Shown one piece after another: positions 12,819 through 13,738 of a stretch of DNA of 13,738 nt. A program made the translations under genes and the position numbers. This DNA is from JAIYDJ01 sp038246975 (lineage in GTDB: Bacteria > Pseudomonadota > Alphaproteobacteria > Rhodobacterales > Rhodobacteraceae). Every line of letters begins with the position of its first letter. The stretch's first letter is position 1. Where the stretch lies: contig JBBRVJ010000100.1 in assembly GCA_038246975.1 (NCBI GenBank), positions 1 through 13,738 on the forward strand. Reading direction: 5' to 3'. The notes under the pieces were generated by a model. The model was given only the letters and a program-made list of their open reading frames with translations. It had not been told where the DNA came from and made no database searches.

Positions 12819-13738
12819 ATGTTTGAAAGCCTTTCGGAACGGTTGGGGTCGGTGTTCGATCGCCTGACCAAGCAGGGCGCGCTGTCGGAAACCGACGTGG
12901 ACACCGCGCTGCGCGAGGTGCGCACCGCCCTGCTGGACGCCGACGTGTCGCTGGAGGTGGCGCGGACCTTCGTCAAGGCCGTCAAGGCGCGGGCGATCGG
13001 GCAGGCGGTCACCCGGTCGGTCACGCCGGGGCAACAGGTCGTCAAGATCGTCCATGACGAATTGATCCGCGTGCTGGCGGGCGACGGCGAGCCTGACGCT
13101 CTGAAGATCGACAACCCGCCGTCGGCGATTCTGATGGTCGGCTTGCAGGGGTCGGGCAAGACCACGACGACGGCGAAACTTGCCAAACGGCTCAAGGACC
13201 GCAACGGCAAGCGGGTGCTTTTGGCGTCCCTCGACACCAACCGCCCGGCGGCGATGGAGCAGTTGGCGATTCTGGCGGCACAGATCGGCGTGGATTCCTT
13301 GCCGATCGTCAAAGGCGAAACGGCGGTCCAGATCGCCAAACGCGCGAAAACCCAAGCCGCGATGGGCGGCTACGACGTGGTGTTCTTCGACACCGCAGGC
13401 CGCCTGCACATCGACGAAGTCCTGATGGCAGAAATCCAGTCCGTCCGCGACATCGCCCAGCCGCGCGAGACGCTGCTGGTGGTCGATGGTCTGACCGGGC
13501 AGGACGCGGTGAATGTGGCGACCGAATTCGACGGCAAGCTCGGCATCTCCGGCGTCGTGCTGACCCGGATGGACGGCGACGGTCGCGGAGGTGCGGCTTT
13601 GTCGATGCGCGCCGTCACCGGCAAGCCGATCCGCTTTGTCGGTCTTGGCGAAAAGATGGACGCGCTGGAGACGTTCGAGGCGGAACGCGTGGCGGGCCGC
13701 ATTCTTGGCATGGGCGACATCGTGGCCTTGGTCGAGCG
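12819..13738 (+). CDS. ffh: Signal recognition particle protein Ffh (SRP54), 3' end beyond the window
   Basis: Ffh binds 4.5S RNA and signal sequences and, with FtsY, delivers ribosomes to the membrane by paired GTP hydrolysis. The 306 residues present cover the N domain (1-90, including ALREVRTALLDADVSLEVAR at 30-49) and the G domain. GTPase motifs are GLQGSGKTTT (108-117), DTNRPAA (139-145), DTAGRLH (191-197), LTRMDGD (248-254) and GLGEK (275-279). The RNA-binding methionine-rich M domain, roughly 150 more residues, lies beyond the window edge. AAGGAG is seven bases before the ATG. DTNRPAA in place of DTYRPAA is, as far as I recall, ordinary for this bacterial group. The partial state is due to the window edge, with no sign of damage. 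Confidence 0.98.
   Translation, partial: MFESLSERLGSVFDRLTKQGALSETDVDTALREVRTALLDADVSLEVARTFVKAVKARAIGQAVTRSVTPGQQVVKIVHDELIRVLAGDGEPDALKIDNPPSAILMVGLQGSGKTTTTAKLAKRLKDRNGKRVLLASLDTNRPAAMEQLAILAAQIGVDSLPIVKGETAVQIAKRAKTQAAMGGYDVVFFDTAGRLHIDEVLMAEIQSVRDIAQPRETLLVVDGLTGQDAVNVATEFDGKLGISGVVLTRMDGDGRGGAALSMRAVTGKPIRFVGLGEKMDALETFEAERVAGRILGMGDIVALVE

Noticed and set aside
12591..13409. N-terminal extension of the SDR frame upstream of 12590
   Set aside because: It runs antisense to ffh and through the intergenic region. The SDR fold begins at the chosen ATG, with its TGxxxGxG motif at residue 8.

Overview
The window looks like chromosomal DNA of an alphaproteobacterium of the Rhodobacterales (Rhodobacter, Roseobacter or Paracoccus-like). 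It is GC-rich, with strong third-position GC that produces long antisense shadow frames. It carries the pgsA-moaD-moaE order and Ffh, TerC and ExoD proteins that read like those of this group. Species cannot be named from the sequence alone.

Layout. (1) 47-1399, minus strand: pgsA, moaD, moaE, a tightly packed unit joining phosphatidylglycerol synthesis to molybdopterin synthase. (2) 1461-3286, minus strand: a TerC/Alx-type membrane protein started by TTG behind a perfect GGAGG, with a candidate structured leader and promoter, then an ExoD-family membrane protein. (3) 3362-4159: a palindromic repeat and the wreck of an M20 (ArgE/DapE-type) peptidase gene. (4) 4274-11861, plus strand: eight co-directional genes that fill more than half the window. 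They are a TelA-like coiled-coil protein, an unknown 372-residue protein, a 647-residue AAA+ ATPase, a small three-helix membrane protein, an unknown 449-residue protein (DUF6638-like from memory), an 87-residue two-helix membrane protein, a DUF1523-like membrane protein and an M15-peptidase-like protein. (5) 11868-12590, minus strand: a classical SDR oxidoreductase, convergent with the operon. (6) 12819 to the window end, plus strand: ffh, cut off before its M domain.

The eight-gene block is the part worth pursuing. The genes abut, overlap or are separated by at most 76 bases, so several are probably co-transcribed. The products combine a cytosolic AAA+ motor, a long coiled coil, two soluble proteins of unknown function, three small membrane proteins and a wall-peptidase-like protein. 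This suggests a membrane- or envelope-associated ATP-driven machine, possibly in stress response. That function is inference from composition and context only.

Secondary points are the terC leader (three helices closing a junction, plus a stem over the ribosome binding site), the repeat that now supplies the stop codon of the dead M20 gene, and the lower GC of the small membrane gene at 8527. No tRNA, rRNA, CRISPR array, insertion sequence or phage gene was seen. The first 46 bases hold nothing I can identify.
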